DNA of 64,000 nucleotides from contig NZ_JAJFAT010000012.1 of assembly GCF_020711195.1 (NCBI RefSeq), forward strand, positions 24,025-88,024. The letters run 5' to 3'. The notes below the pieces were generated by a model, which was given only the letters and a program-made list of their open reading frames with translations, had not been told where the DNA came from and did not search any database. A program made the translations under genes and the position numbers. Origin of the DNA: Halanaerobium polyolivorans. Lineage in GTDB: Bacteria; Bacillota; Halanaerobiia; Halanaerobiales; Halanaerobiaceae. How positions within the stretch are numbered: position 1 is the first letter of the stretch; each line of letters begins with the position of its first letter. Positions 44,772-53,936 of this stretch are shown here, piece by piece.

Positions 44772-45677
44772 ATGAATAATGATTTAACAGCTATTAAAGG
44801 TATTAAAGTGGGCAATGCTGAGTTAAAAGAAGCCGGAACCGGCTGTACAGTAATTTTATCTGAAACGGGATTAACAATTGGTGCAGAAATTAGAGGAGGG
44901 GCTCCAGCTACCCGTGAAATTGCTTTAATTAGTTCTGAAGCGGTGGTTGATAAAGCAAATGCCGTTTTTCTAACAGGTGGAAGTGCTTTTGGGCTTGATG
45001 CAGCTGGAGGTGTAATGAAGTACCTCTCAGAGCAAAAAATTGGTTTTAAAACAGGAGCTGGGGTAGTACCTATAGTGCCGGCTGCTGCAATTTATGATCT
45101 AGAATACATATCAGCTCAAAAACCAGACCAAGCTTTGGCTTATCAGGCCTGTAAAAATGCTAATTCCAAGGCTTTACAATCTTCCAGTCTCGGTGCAGCA
45201 GCGGGGGCAGTGTGTGGTAAAATAAATGGCATGGACCTGGCCAGCAAAACTGTTTTAGGGCATGCCGCCCATAAAAATGGCCCTTTAATTGTCGCTGCTT
45301 TAGCAGTTGTTAATGCTTTTTTTGATATTAAAGATCATAAAAATAATATTTTAGCAGGAGCCAAAAATAAAAAAGGAGAGTTTATTGACAGCCAGAAATA
45401 TTTGCTTAATAATCCTCAGCTAAAACTTGGCTTTAAGAGAGAAAATACTACCCTGGTAGTTGTTGCCACAAATGCCATTTTAAATAAAAATCAAGCCAAT
45501 AGAGTTTCAATGATGAGTCATAGTGGGCTTTCAAGAAGCCTTAATGCTGTCCATACAATGTTAGATGGAGATGCAGTATTTACTCTGGCTACTAATAAAG
45601 TTGAGGCTGATATAAATCAAATAGGTATTACAGCTGCTGAAGTTGTTAGAAAAGCTATAGTTTCTGCTGCTGGTTAA
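44772..45677 (+). CDS. P1-family peptidase (DmpA/L-aminopeptidase D-esterase type)
   Basis: An Ntn-like self-processing hydrolase with LTAIKGIKVGNAELKEAGTG at the N-terminus, GAEIRGGAPATRE, FLTGGSAFGLDAAGGVM (about 77-93), the processing site region KRENTTLVVVATNA where the new N-terminal Thr is expected, and AVHTMLDGDAVFTLAT. ATG 44772 follows GAGGTGG and is preferred to GTG 44763. It cleaves N-terminal residues from peptides or amides; the specific substrate is unknown. The AbgT remnant follows directly, suggesting a former peptide or aminoacyl-aromatic scavenging unit. Confidence 0.9.
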   Translation: MNNDLTAIKGIKVGNAELKEAGTGCTVILSETGLTIGAEIRGGAPATREIALISSEAVVDKANAVFLTGGSAFGLDAAGGVMKYLSEQKIGFKTGAGVVPIVPAAAIYDLEYISAQKPDQALAYQACKNANSKALQSSSLGAAAGAVCGKINGMDLASKTVLGHAAHKNGPLIVAALAVVNAFFDIKDHKNNILAGAKNKKGEFIDSQKYLLNNPQLKLGFKRENTTLVVVATNAILNKNQANRVSMMSHSGLSRSLNAVHTMLDGDAVFTLATNKVEADINQIGITAAEVVRKAIVSAAG

Positions 45678-45682
45678 ATATT

Positions 45683-46060
45683 TTTATAGAAAAATATGGC
45701 CTTATTTCAGCTTTATTAAGAAAATTAGTCTTAGGAGCTCCGGATAAATATATAACAGCTGCAGTAATATTTGCAGGGATTATGTCAAATATAGCTTCTG
45801 ATGCTGGTTATTCACCAGAGTTTGCTCAAATGGCATACAGAATTGGGGATTCAACGACAAATATTATAACACCATTAATGCCTTATTTTGCAATAATTAT
45901 CGCCTTTGCAAAAAAATATGATGATGACATAGGTATAGGTACCTTAATTTCGACAATGGTACCATATTCTATTGCCTTTATGATTGGCTGGACCCTCTTG
46001 TTAATTGTTTGGTTTGTCTTTAATCTACCAATTGGTCCCGGTGGAATTTTATTTTATTAA
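45683..46060 (+). pseudogene. AbgT-family transporter remnant with internal deletion
   Basis: The frame, open from the end of the peptidase gene, reads KYGLISALLRKLVLGAPDKY and continues into IMSNIASDAGY, a conserved AbgT block. It then jumps directly to SPEFAQMAYRIGDSTTNIIT and the C-terminal AbgT segment ending IGPGGILFY. The long central membrane region and the N-terminal half of a roughly 500-residue transporter are missing, and no Shine-Dalgarno is obvious, so this is a deletion remnant of a p-aminobenzoyl-glutamate-type transporter rather than a gene. A short product from ATG 45782 (92 residues) is possible but unlikely to transport. Confidence 0.85.
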
Positions 46061-46091
46061 ATTTATCTAAGTTAATATAATTTCTAATATT

Positions 46092-46117
46092 AAAGGTCCG
46101 GCAGCTGCCGGACCTTT
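46092..46117. terminator. Bidirectional terminator-like perfect hairpin
   Basis: A perfect 13-bp inverted repeat with GC-rich core (GGTCCGGCAG/CTGCCGGACC) and AAA/TTT ends lies between the convergent AbgT remnant and phoU. The T tracts are short on both strands. Confidence 0.7.
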
Positions 46118-46176
46118 GCTAATCTATTATTATTTAAATTTAAAAATTAAACTTAAAAATTATTATCTTTAATAAT

Positions 46177-46830
46177 TTAATATTTAACCCTTTTTCCGGT
46201 AGCAATAAAGATGGTTTCTTCACCAATATTTGTGGCATGATCTCCTACTCTTTCTAAAGATTTGGCCAGATTAAGATTTTTAACTATCTCTTGAATATTC
46301 TTTTTCTGATCTTTTTTGCCCAAGACTTTTATCCCCCGAGAATAGATTTCCTCATATAAATTATCAGCTTGTTCATCTCTACGACAGGCTGCTTCTGCAA
46401 GATCAACATTTCTGGTTGTAAAAGATTCTAGAACAACATCAAGCATTTCTGTTACAATATCTGCTAACTCAGGAATCATAACCATAGGCTTTGAAATACC
46501 ATCATGTTTTAATTCAAGCATAATCTCTGCTATATTTGTAGCATGATCTCCTACTCTTTCTAAATCTCCAGCGATTTTTACCAAAGAAATACAAAACCAG
46601 GTATCGGCTGCAGTAGGTTGGTCCAGGGTTAATAAGCGTGATACTTCTTCCTCAATAGTGATTTTATAATTATCTAAAACATCATCTCGATTAATTATAT
46701 CTTTCGCTGTTTCTACATCCATATTTTCTAGAGCTTTAATAACTTTTTGCAACATGTCATCTGCTACCTCACTCATATCACTGAGATCATTTAGAAGCTG
46801 TTCACGCTTTTGTGCATACACCTGCTCCAT
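46177..46830 (-). CDS. phoU: Phosphate transport system regulator PhoU
   Basis: The 217-residue all-helical protein shows two PhoU repeats: LVKIAGDLERVGDHATNIAEI (about 83-103) and a C-terminal LAKSLERVGDHATNIGEETI with the metal-binding acidic residues. PhoU connects the Pst transporter to phosphate signalling. No pst or phoR genes are nearby, so it stands alone here. Confidence 0.95.
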   Translation of the reverse strand: MEQVYAQKREQLLNDLSDMSEVADDMLQKVIKALENMDVETAKDIINRDDVLDNYKITIEEEVSRLLTLDQPTAADTWFCISLVKIAGDLERVGDHATNIAEIMLELKHDGISKPMVMIPELADIVTEMLDVVLESFTTRNVDLAEAACRRDEQADNLYEEIYSRGIKVLGKKDQKKNIQEIVKNLNLAKSLERVGDHATNIGEETIFIATGKRVKY

Positions 46831-46950
46831 TGGACTATCACTCTCCTCTTTTAAATTTAAATTAAATTTTTTTAATTGAAGTCATACTTAAATATTCTTG
46901 ACATCTTGCTAAAATCCTGCCTTTTTTTAAATATAATTTTTCTAATTTGA

Positions 46951-47991
46951 TCAGCCAAAAATCTGATTGGCTATTTTTTCAATATTTTTCACAGCAAAAC
47001 GAATATCATCTCTATTGACATCAAGATGGGTTACTGCTCTTAATTTGCCATTTAACCTGCTGACCCTGATCCCCTCTTTAAGCAGCTCATCAGCAAAAAG
47101 CTCAGTTTTATTATCCTTAACAGAAAATAGTACTATATTAGTTTCAACTGTATCTGGATCAATTTCTAGGCCTGGTTGAGCATCAATAGTTTTAGCCAGC
47201 ATTTTTGCATGCTCATGATCTTCTTTTAGTCTGCTTACATTATGTTCTAAAGCAAAAATTCCTCCAGCAGCAATAATACCTGCCTGTCTCATTGCACCAC
47301 CAAGTCTCTGTTTCCAAAAGCGTGCTTTTTCAATAAATTCAGCAGATCCAGCCAGAACTGAACCAACTGGTGCACCAAGACCTTTGCTTAAATCCAACCA
47401 GATGGAATCAAAATATTGACCATAATCTAAGGGCTCAACCCCTGCTGCAATTGCTGCATTAAGCATTCTCGCTCCATCCATGTGCATTTTTAAACCATTA
47501 TCAGCTGCTATTTTGGCGATTTCTGCAATTCTTTCTAAAGGCCAAATCCTTCCCCCACCAAGATTTGTAGTTTGTTCAATAGAAACCACTCTAGTTTGAG
47601 GACTGTGATAGTCATAGCCTCTAATTGCTGCTTTTAAATCATCTGCAGTGAAAATACCACCTTCTCCAGCTAAAGCTTTTATGGAGGCACCTGAAATAAC
47701 AGCAACAGCTCCTGCTTCATAATGAATTGGATGAGCGGTTTGATCCATGATTATTTCATCACCCGCTTTTGTATGCACTGCATAAGAAATCTGATTTGCC
47801 ATTAAACCAGAAGGAAGATATATTGCTTCATCTTTACCCATCATTTCTGCTGCCATCCTACAAAGCCTATTAACACTTGGATCTTCCCCAAGCTGTTCAT
47901 CCCCCACTTCTGCCTCTGCCATAAATCTTCTCATATCCTGAGAAGGTCTGGTTCCTGTATCACTAAATAAGTCTACTTTTATTTCCATCAT
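46951..47991 (-). CDS. Low-specificity L-threonine aldolase / beta-eliminating lyase family
   Basis: A PLP-dependent fold-type I enzyme of 346 residues with VDLFSDTGTRPSQDMRRFMA at the N-terminus, GDEQLGEDPSVNRL, IYLPSGLMANQIS, HMDGARMLNAA and the PLP lysine in SIWLDLSKGLGAPVGSVLAG. It probably cleaves threonine or related beta-hydroxy amino acids to glycine and an aldehyde. The start has two adjacent ATG codons after GGGG. A 24-base gap separates it from azlD upstream on the same strand. Confidence 0.9.
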   Translation of the reverse strand: MMEIKVDLFSDTGTRPSQDMRRFMAEAEVGDEQLGEDPSVNRLCRMAAEMMGKDEAIYLPSGLMANQISYAVHTKAGDEIIMDQTAHPIHYEAGAVAVISGASIKALAGEGGIFTADDLKAAIRGYDYHSPQTRVVSIEQTTNLGGGRIWPLERIAEIAKIAADNGLKMHMDGARMLNAAIAAGVEPLDYGQYFDSIWLDLSKGLGAPVGSVLAGSAEFIEKARFWKQRLGGAMRQAGIIAAGGIFALEHNVSRLKEDHEHAKMLAKTIDAQPGLEIDPDTVETNIVLFSVKDNKTELFADELLKEGIRVSRLNGKLRAVTHLDVNRDDIRFAVKNIEKIANQIFG

Positions 47992-48015
47992 GATCCCCCA
48001 TTTTTAATTAATTTG

Positions 48016-48339
48016 TTATAAAATCATCTCTAAAAGAAGATAAAAAATCAAACCACCACTTACGGTCAAAAATATATTTTTTGTTTTATAAGCTGTTAAA
48101 AGAGTTGGGAAAAAAGCTAATAGAGCTATATTATCTAAGGAAAGGTAGAGTCTTCCTCCATCCATTAAAATTGAAGGAGCCAGCAGAGCAGAAAGAACAG
48201 CGGCTGGTATATAACTAAGCCAACTGATTACTTTTTGGGGTAATTCTTTTTTCCCTAAAAGCATTAAAGGTAAAAAGCGGGGTAAAAATGTAACAATCAG
48301 CATTCCTGTAATCATAAATATGTATTTATCTGCTTCCAT
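48016..48339 (-). CDS. azlD: AzlD-like branched-chain amino acid exporter subunit
   Basis: A 107-residue protein with about four hydrophobic helices and the family pattern MLIVTFLPRFLPLMLLGKKELPQ followed by WLSYIPAAVLSALLAP. AzlD is the small partner of AzlC in branched-chain amino acid export. It overlaps azlC by about 14 bases. Confidence 0.92.
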   Translation of the reverse strand: MEADKYIFMITGMLIVTFLPRFLPLMLLGKKELPQKVISWLSYIPAAVLSALLAPSILMDGGRLYLSLDNIALLAFFPTLLTAYKTKNIFLTVSGGLIFYLLLEMIL

Positions 48340-49030
48340 CTAAGTATACCCCCAAAAATGCTGCTGTCACTGTAGCTAAAATTATATTCCAACTGCCTTC
48401 AATAGTCAATGCAAAAAACAGAGATAAAAATCCGGCCAACAAAGCAACAGTGATTTCAATTTTATCACTAATCTGCATTACAAGCAGAACTATGAACATC
48501 GCCGGTAAGACAAAATCTAATAGCCCGGCATCAGTAAAAGGAATAAGTGCTGTTAAATAAGCACCAATAGCTGAACTAAAAACCCAGCCTAAATAGGCAG
48601 TTAAACCAAGGCCCAAAAAGTATCCCTGAGTATTTTTAACATTTTTTAGTTTTGTCATCGCAACTGCAAAAGACTCATCAGTAATTAAAAATCCTAAAAA
48701 AGGATAGTAATATAGTGGTAGGTCTCTTAGATGAAGACTAAGAGACGCAGAAAGTAGTAAATGTCTCATATTAACCAAAAAAGTCATAGCAATAATTGCA
48801 GTAACAGCTGCTCCTGATGCTATCATTTCTATTGAAACTAACTGAGATGAACCGGCAAAAACAAAGATTGACATGGCTGTAGTCTGAAGCGCTGTAAGCC
48901 CATTATTAACAGCCAACATTCCAAATGCAATCCCAATTGGTAAATAGCCTAAAATTATTGGTACAGCAGCTTTAACCCCATTTTTAAAAGCATATACTGC
49001 AGAATCCCCTCTAATATTTCTGTTCTTCAT
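48326..49030 (-). CDS. azlC: AzlC-like branched-chain amino acid exporter subunit
   Basis: The membrane protein has the AzlC/YgaZ patterns GVKAAVPIILGYLPIGIAFG, STAMSIFVFAGSSQ-like SIFVFAGSSQLVSIEMIA, and LVNMRHLLLSASLS with LITDESFAVA. ATG 49030 follows AGGAAGA; a TTG one codon earlier is the alternative. It pairs with AzlD just downstream. Confidence 0.93.
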   Translation of the reverse strand: MKNRNIRGDSAVYAFKNGVKAAVPIILGYLPIGIAFGMLAVNNGLTALQTTAMSIFVFAGSSQLVSIEMIASGAAVTAIIAMTFLVNMRHLLLSASLSLHLRDLPLYYYPFLGFLITDESFAVAMTKLKNVKNTQGYFLGLGLTAYLGWVFSSAIGAYLTALIPFTDAGLLDFVLPAMFIVLLVMQISDKIEITVALLAGFLSLFFALTIEGSWNIILATVTAAFLGVYLDGSR

Positions 49031-49081
49031 CAAATAAATCTTCCTCTCTAAACAATTTAAATCTAAACTAATAAAGCAAAT

Positions 49082-50113
49082 TTACTCCAACTGACGTGGA
49101 TCAAGTGCATCTCTAAGTGCATCTCCTAAAAGATTAAAACTTAAAACTGTAATAACTATTGCTAAACCAGGAAAGATAGACATCCAGGGAGCCTGAACCA
49201 AATATTCCTGACCTCTATTTAACATTGTCCCCCAGGCTGAAGTCGGGGGCTGGATACCTAAACCAAGAAAACTTAGACCAGCTACTATCAAAATTGAGAT
49301 TCCTATTCTAAGGGTAGCCAAAACGATCAGAGAAGAAATAGAATTCGGCAAAACATGTTTTATTAAAATTCTTCTATCACTTGAGCCTAAAGCTCTTGCA
49401 GCTTCTACATACTCTTTTTCTTTTATCTGCAGAACTATCGACCTTGTTAAACGTGAAAAATTAATTAAACCTGTTACCCCTACAGCAATAATTAAATTAA
49501 CCATTCCCCTTCCCAAAGCAGAAATAATTGCTAAGGCTAATAAAATAAAGGGAATAGAATTCCAGATCTCTATAATTCTCATAATAATCATATCAGCTTT
49601 ACCACCATAATAGCCAGCTAATAAACCAAGTGTAACTCCCAGGGTTGCATTTACTAATACAGCAGCAAAACCTATTCCTAAAGCTATTCTAGCCCCATAC
49701 AAAACTCTTGAAAATATATCCCGACCAAAATCATCAGTCCCAAACCAGTTTTCAAGTGATGGTGGTGAGTAAGTCATATTACTGTAATCAATAGCAGTTG
49801 GTGAATAAGGGGCAATAAAAGGTGCCATAAAAGCAGCATAAAAAATCATCAGAAGCATAACAACTGCCAGTTTCCCACCCAGATTTTTATTAAATTCACG
49901 CCAGGTTTTTAAAAATAAATCATTTTCTTTTAAAGAACTAAAAAGATTTTTCTTGAAAATTAATAGTAACAAAATACCTGTTATAAAGACAGAAAATACT
50001 GTTGCTGCTCGTACTTCTAAACTATCCCAAATCTGGCCTTTTAAAAACCAGTTTTTATAATTAACATATAATTGAATTATTAACAGTATAATAAATATTG
50101 CTTTTTTCTTCAA
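49082..50113 (-). CDS. Dipeptide/oligopeptide ABC transporter permease, DppC type
   Basis: The 343-residue permease has six or seven hydrophobic segments, including two extra at the N-terminus, the MPIAPYSP-like FIAPYSPTAIDY, the GTDDFGRDIFSRVLYGARI signature (about 124-142), and the EAA loop region EYVEAARALGSSDRRILIKH. It follows the DppB gene by 22 bases. No ATPase genes follow; azlC comes next. Confidence 0.92.
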   Translation of the reverse strand: MKKKAIFIILLIIQLYVNYKNWFLKGQIWDSLEVRAATVFSVFITGILLLLIFKKNLFSSLKENDLFLKTWREFNKNLGGKLAVVMLLMIFYAAFMAPFIAPYSPTAIDYSNMTYSPPSLENWFGTDDFGRDIFSRVLYGARIALGIGFAAVLVNATLGVTLGLLAGYYGGKADMIIMRIIEIWNSIPFILLALAIISALGRGMVNLIIAVGVTGLINFSRLTRSIVLQIKEKEYVEAARALGSSDRRILIKHVLPNSISSLIVLATLRIGISILIVAGLSFLGLGIQPPTSAWGTMLNRGQEYLVQAPWMSIFPGLAIVITVLSFNLLGDALRDALDPRQLE

Positions 50114-50135
50114 GTTTCACACCTCAATTCTACCG

Positions 50136-51083
50136 CTAATCATAACTGATTCTTGGATTAATAAGAACATAAAGTAAATCAATAACAAGATTGCTTATTA
50201 CAAATAAAGCCGATAATATCAATATAGAACCAAAGACCAGTGGTTGATCTCTATACTCAACTGCTCTAACTGCCAAACGACCAACACCAGGCCAGGCAAA
50301 AACAGATTCTATTAATATAGCTCCCCCAAACATCATTGCCAGCTGATTGCCGATATTTGTTAATACAGGAATAAGAGCATTACGAAAAGCATGTTTTAAA
50401 ATAATAACTTTTTCTTTAAGACCTTTAGAACGAGCTGTTAGCAAATAATCCTCTTTCATAACATCCAACATTGATGACCTTGTTAATCTACTGGTACTGG
50501 CGATCATTACTGTACTCAATGCTAAAGCAGGTAAAATTAAATGTCTCATCCCAGCTGCAGTATAAAAAGGGCCTCCATAACCTGAAGAAGGGAAAATTCT
50601 CAAGCGTACTGAAAAAAGATAAATAAAAATAATTCCAGTAAAAAATGCAGGAACAGAAATACCTATTGTTGCAAAAAGCATACTTATGAAATCAAAAATA
50701 GAATTTTTCTTGACAGCTGCAATAACTCCGGTTGGTATTGCCACCAGCACAGCAATAATTAGAGATAATAATCCCAACTCTATAGTTGCTGTCAGCCTTC
50801 TGCCAACAATACTTATAACCTGATCATTATAATAAATAGAATTCAACTCACCGGTTAAAAAATTTCGCAGCATCAGTAGATAGCGAACATGAAAGGGCTC
50901 ATCAAACCCAAATTTCTCATTTAAGGCTTCAACTGCTTCCGGTGTAACATTAGTCCCAAGCATAATCGTAGCCGGATCTCCAGGAACAAGCTCCATAATT
51001 ATAAATAAAATTAAAGAAACACCTATCAAAACAGGTATCAGCCAGAGCATCCTTTTTAACATATAGCCAAACAATAAATTCAC
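50136..51083 (-). CDS. Dipeptide/oligopeptide ABC transporter permease, DppB type
   Basis: The 315-residue permease starts with a hydrophobic helix, LLFGYMLKRMLWLIPVLIGVS, followed by MELVPGDPATIMLG (typical of DppB/OppB), then the EAA region YLLTARSKGLKEKVIILKHA and AILIESVFAWPGVGRL. It lies between the binding-protein gene (98-base gap) and the DppC gene. Confidence 0.93.
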   Translation of the reverse strand: MNLLFGYMLKRMLWLIPVLIGVSLILFIIMELVPGDPATIMLGTNVTPEAVEALNEKFGFDEPFHVRYLLMLRNFLTGELNSIYYNDQVISIVGRRLTATIELGLLSLIIAVLVAIPTGVIAAVKKNSIFDFISMLFATIGISVPAFFTGIIFIYLFSVRLRIFPSSGYGGPFYTAAGMRHLILPALALSTVMIASTSRLTRSSMLDVMKEDYLLTARSKGLKEKVIILKHAFRNALIPVLTNIGNQLAMMFGGAILIESVFAWPGVGRLAVRAVEYRDQPLVFGSILILSALFVISNLVIDLLYVLINPRISYD

Positions 51084-51181
51084 CTCTTTCTAAAAAAGAG
51101 TATGCAGATAGCTTTGAACTCTACCTGCATACTGTATATTTTAGCTTAAATTTACTCTTATTAAATTTTTAACTCTGAGAA

Positions 51182-52720
51182 CTATTCTTTATATACATTA
51201 GCAGTTGGAGTTACAAGTGGAATCAACAGAGAATTTCCAGGTTCAAGTCCAACTACATTATCCTGCATAACATATATTTGGGTTGAATGTGCCATTGGGT
51301 AGAAAACTATATCTTCGGTTAATACTTTTCTTAAAACATTTGTATATAGTTCTTCTCTTTCTTCCTGTATCGAAGTAACCCGAGCTGCATCTAACCATTG
51401 ATCAACTTCCTGATCTTCATAAAAAGCTCTATTGAGAGCACCATCAGATTTAAAGAATCTATATAGCCAGTAATCTGGATCTGGGTCAGATACAAATCTT
51501 AAGAAAAATAAACCTATTTCTCCTCTACCCAGCATATCCCACATTGTACCAAATTCCATAGCATTTACTTCTGCTCTTAAACCGGCTTGGTTTAAAGCTG
51601 TAACCATGGCTTCAGCTACTTTAACCTGATCTGGCCTACTATTAGATACAAATACCTCAGCCACGAAATTATTTTCTATAACTCCTTCTGCTTTTAATCT
51701 ATCAAAAGTAGCACTAGCAGCTTCAGGATCAAATTGGGGTAAATTGGCAGCTAGATATTCACTATCATCTGGCCAGAGAGTTGGAGGTAACATAGAATAA
51801 GCTCTGTCTCCTAATAAACCAAAAATTTGTGGAATCATTTGGTCAAAAGGAACAGCTTGAATTACTGCTTCTCTAAATTCTCTGTTATTATAAGGCTCCA
51901 TTTCAAAGTTAAATCCTGCAAAATTAATGCCAGCTCCTGCAGCAGATTTAACCTGGAAGTCTTCATCTTCAGCAAAAGTTTCTAACTGACCAACATCTAA
52001 GTTTACTCCAAAGTCAATTCCACCACTACGCAATTCCATAGCTTGAGTTGATGATTCAGGAATAGATCTAATTATAACTTCTTTTAAATTAGCTTCTGTT
52101 CTCCAGTAATCTTCAAACGCAGATAAAACAATTCTATTTCCAGCATCCCATTCTTCCATTTTGAAAGGTCCTGCTCCCATTGGATTACGACCTAGATTTT
52201 CTTCACCAACCTCTTCTGCATAAGATTTAGAAGCAATACCAAAGGTCATCCCTAAAATAAGGGGAGCATAGGGCTCACTTAAAGTGAATTTAACTGTATA
52301 ATCATCAAGAGCTTCTACACTTTCTACTGCCTCAATCTTAGCTTTTAGACCTGAACCAAAATCAGGATCTAAGATACGCTCATAACTAAAAACTACATCT
52401 TCTGCAGTTAGCTCTTCTCCATTATGAAATAATACACCTTCTCTTAACTCAAAAACATATTCTAAACCATCTTCTGAAATAGTCCAGTCATGGGCAATAC
52501 CGGGAACTATTCTGTTGTCTTCCCCATATTGAACTAAACCATCAAAAATCAGAGAAGCAACTCTCTCGTTAACAGAAATAATGGTATTTCCCGGATCAAG
52601 ATCACTAACCTCATCTTCAATTCCCATTACAAAACGTTCATGATTTGCTGCTTGAACAGCGCTAAAAGCAGAAATCAAAAGTACTGCTGTTAATAAAAAT
52701 ATAACTAACTTATTTTGCAT
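51182..52720 (-). CDS. Peptide/nickel-type ABC transporter substrate-binding protein (family 5)
   Basis: The 512-residue protein has a cleavable signal sequence (hydrophobic residues about 5-22, cleavage near VQAANHE, no lipobox cysteine) and the family 5 solute-binding fold: IFDGLVQYGEDNRIVPGIAH, WTISEDGLEYVFELREGVLF and YWRTEANLKEVIIRSI. First gene of the binding protein-DppB-DppC unit. Peptides are the likely ligands; nickel or other ligands also occur in this family, so specificity is open. Confidence 0.9.
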   Translation of the reverse strand: MQNKLVIFLLTAVLLISAFSAVQAANHERFVMGIEDEVSDLDPGNTIISVNERVASLIFDGLVQYGEDNRIVPGIAHDWTISEDGLEYVFELREGVLFHNGEELTAEDVVFSYERILDPDFGSGLKAKIEAVESVEALDDYTVKFTLSEPYAPLILGMTFGIASKSYAEEVGEENLGRNPMGAGPFKMEEWDAGNRIVLSAFEDYWRTEANLKEVIIRSIPESSTQAMELRSGGIDFGVNLDVGQLETFAEDEDFQVKSAAGAGINFAGFNFEMEPYNNREFREAVIQAVPFDQMIPQIFGLLGDRAYSMLPPTLWPDDSEYLAANLPQFDPEAASATFDRLKAEGVIENNFVAEVFVSNSRPDQVKVAEAMVTALNQAGLRAEVNAMEFGTMWDMLGRGEIGLFFLRFVSDPDPDYWLYRFFKSDGALNRAFYEDQEVDQWLDAARVTSIQEEREELYTNVLRKVLTEDIVFYPMAHSTQIYVMQDNVVGLEPGNSLLIPLVTPTANVYKE

Positions 52721-52761
52721 ACTACTTCCTCCTGTTCTTTTTTAAAATAATCTATTTACAG

Positions 52762-53529
52762 CTACTGATTATTATAATCAGCTACAAAATCAACAAAATT
52801 TTTGAAAATCTTGAGCTGCTCTTCTTCCTGAGCTGCCATCATTTCTGGATGCCACTGAACTCCTAATAAATAGGGGTAATTGGGATCTTCAACAGCTTCT
52901 ACAACTCCATCAGGTGCAACTCCAGATACAATTAAACCCTGGCCAACTTCTTTTACTGCCTGATGATGATAACTGTTTACAGCAATATCCTCTTTGCCAA
53001 AAATCTCTGCTAACCTACTTCCACTCTTAATTTTTAATTTGTGGGTTTTGTAATATTTAGGAACCATTAAAGCCATATGAGGAATCTTGCTTTCTACATT
53101 ATTTCCACAAACATCTACTTTAAGAGAACCTCCATAGTAAATATTTATTAACTGAAAACCACGACAAACACCTAAAATAGGTTTTTTTGCTTCCATTGCC
53201 AGTCTCAGTATTTTTAACTCCCAGCGATCACGCTCAGGAGAAATCTTGCCCAAATTTTTTTGGGGGTAAGAATCATAAAGAGCAGGATCAATATCACTTC
53301 CTCCAGGAAGTACAACCCCATCCACTTCATTTAAAACTTTTTTAATATATTCTTCATCATCTTTTTTTGATTCCAAATAAGGAAAAATTAATGGTAAAGC
53401 ACCAACTCTACTCAATGCTTCTGAATAATCCTGGGTAAGTAAAGAAAATTCTAAACCACTTAAATCATATTTGTCCCCCATTACTTCTGCCGGGATTTTA
53501 TATGCTGCAACTAATATTTTAGGATACAT
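52762..53529 (-). CDS. Class I glutamine amidotransferase-like gamma-glutamyl-GABA hydrolase (PuuD family)
   Basis: The family pattern is clear: LDGVVLPGGSDIDPALY-like VDGVVLPGGSDIDPALYD, the nucleophile in PILGVCRGFQLINIYYGG, and the His-Glu pair in YLLGVQWHPEMM, with VNSYHHQAVKEVG. It should hydrolyse gamma-glutamyl amides. The open frame extends to 53670 through a low-complexity region, but ATG 53529 has GGAGG seven bases upstream and starts right before the fold, so I choose it (255 residues). The gene is 41 bases ahead of the peptide-binding protein. Confidence 0.92.
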   Translation of the reverse strand: MYPKILVAAYKIPAEVMGDKYDLSGLEFSLLTQDYSEALSRVGALPLIFPYLESKKDDEEYIKKVLNEVDGVVLPGGSDIDPALYDSYPQKNLGKISPERDRWELKILRLAMEAKKPILGVCRGFQLINIYYGGSLKVDVCGNNVESKIPHMALMVPKYYKTHKLKIKSGSRLAEIFGKEDIAVNSYHHQAVKEVGQGLIVSGVAPDGVVEAVEDPNYPYLLGVQWHPEMMAAQEEEQLKIFKNFVDFVADYNNQ

Positions 53530-53555
53530 AGTCAGCCTCCAATATATAAAAATAT

Positions 53556-53589
53556 GGTAATAGCTTAAATTAAAATTTAAGCTATTACC
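53556..53589 (-). terminator. Long perfect hairpin between the xdhC-type genes and the PuuD-family gene
   Basis: A 15-bp perfect stem with a 4-base loop, followed on the minus strand by ATATTTTTATATATT. It likely terminates the molybdenum operon upstream. Confidence 0.75.
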
Positions 53590-53624
53590 AGAAATTATAC
53601 CAATCAATAGTATTTTTGTCAACA

Positions 53625-53936
53625 TTAAATTATTTGTATAAATACCTCTATTTCTCCTCCACATACCCAACCAATATCTGCAGCTTCTTGACGGGTTAAA
53701 GATAACTTTATTTTTTCTGATCTTTGTTCTTTTATCAAATAAACTGCTTTTTCTCTGATTGTTTTTTCGTCAGCACCTCCACCAATTGTACCAAAGGTAT
53801 CTCCATTTTCTGTAATCAACATCTCAGTACCAACATTACGGGGTGAAGAACTTTTTGCTTTAATTATAAATGCTCGAGCCAGTTTAAGATCTTTTTTCTT
53901 TAATTCAATTATTTTTTCTAAAAACTGTTTTCGCAC
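53625..53936 (-). CDS. XdhC/CoxI N-terminal domain protein (stand-alone)
   Basis: A 103-residue protein with ARAFIIKAKSSSPRNVGTEM, GDTFGTIGGGADEKTIRE and a C-terminal WVCGGEIEVFIQ, the complete CoxI-type domain that normally forms the N-terminal half of XdhC. Here it is a separate gene whose GTG start overlaps by one base the TAG stop of the Rossmann-domain gene. It probably helps sulfurate or insert the molybdenum cofactor into a molybdenum hydroxylase. Confidence 0.88.
   Translation of the reverse strand: MRKQFLEKIIELKKKDLKLARAFIIKAKSSSPRNVGTEMLITENGDTFGTIGGGADEKTIREKAVYLIKEQRSEKIKLSLTRQEAADIGWVCGGEIEVFIQII

Noticed and set aside
53530..53670. N-terminal extension of the PuuD-family frame
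   Set aside because: It runs through a terminator-like hairpin and has no family similarity; the internal ATG at 53529 has a strong GGAGG.
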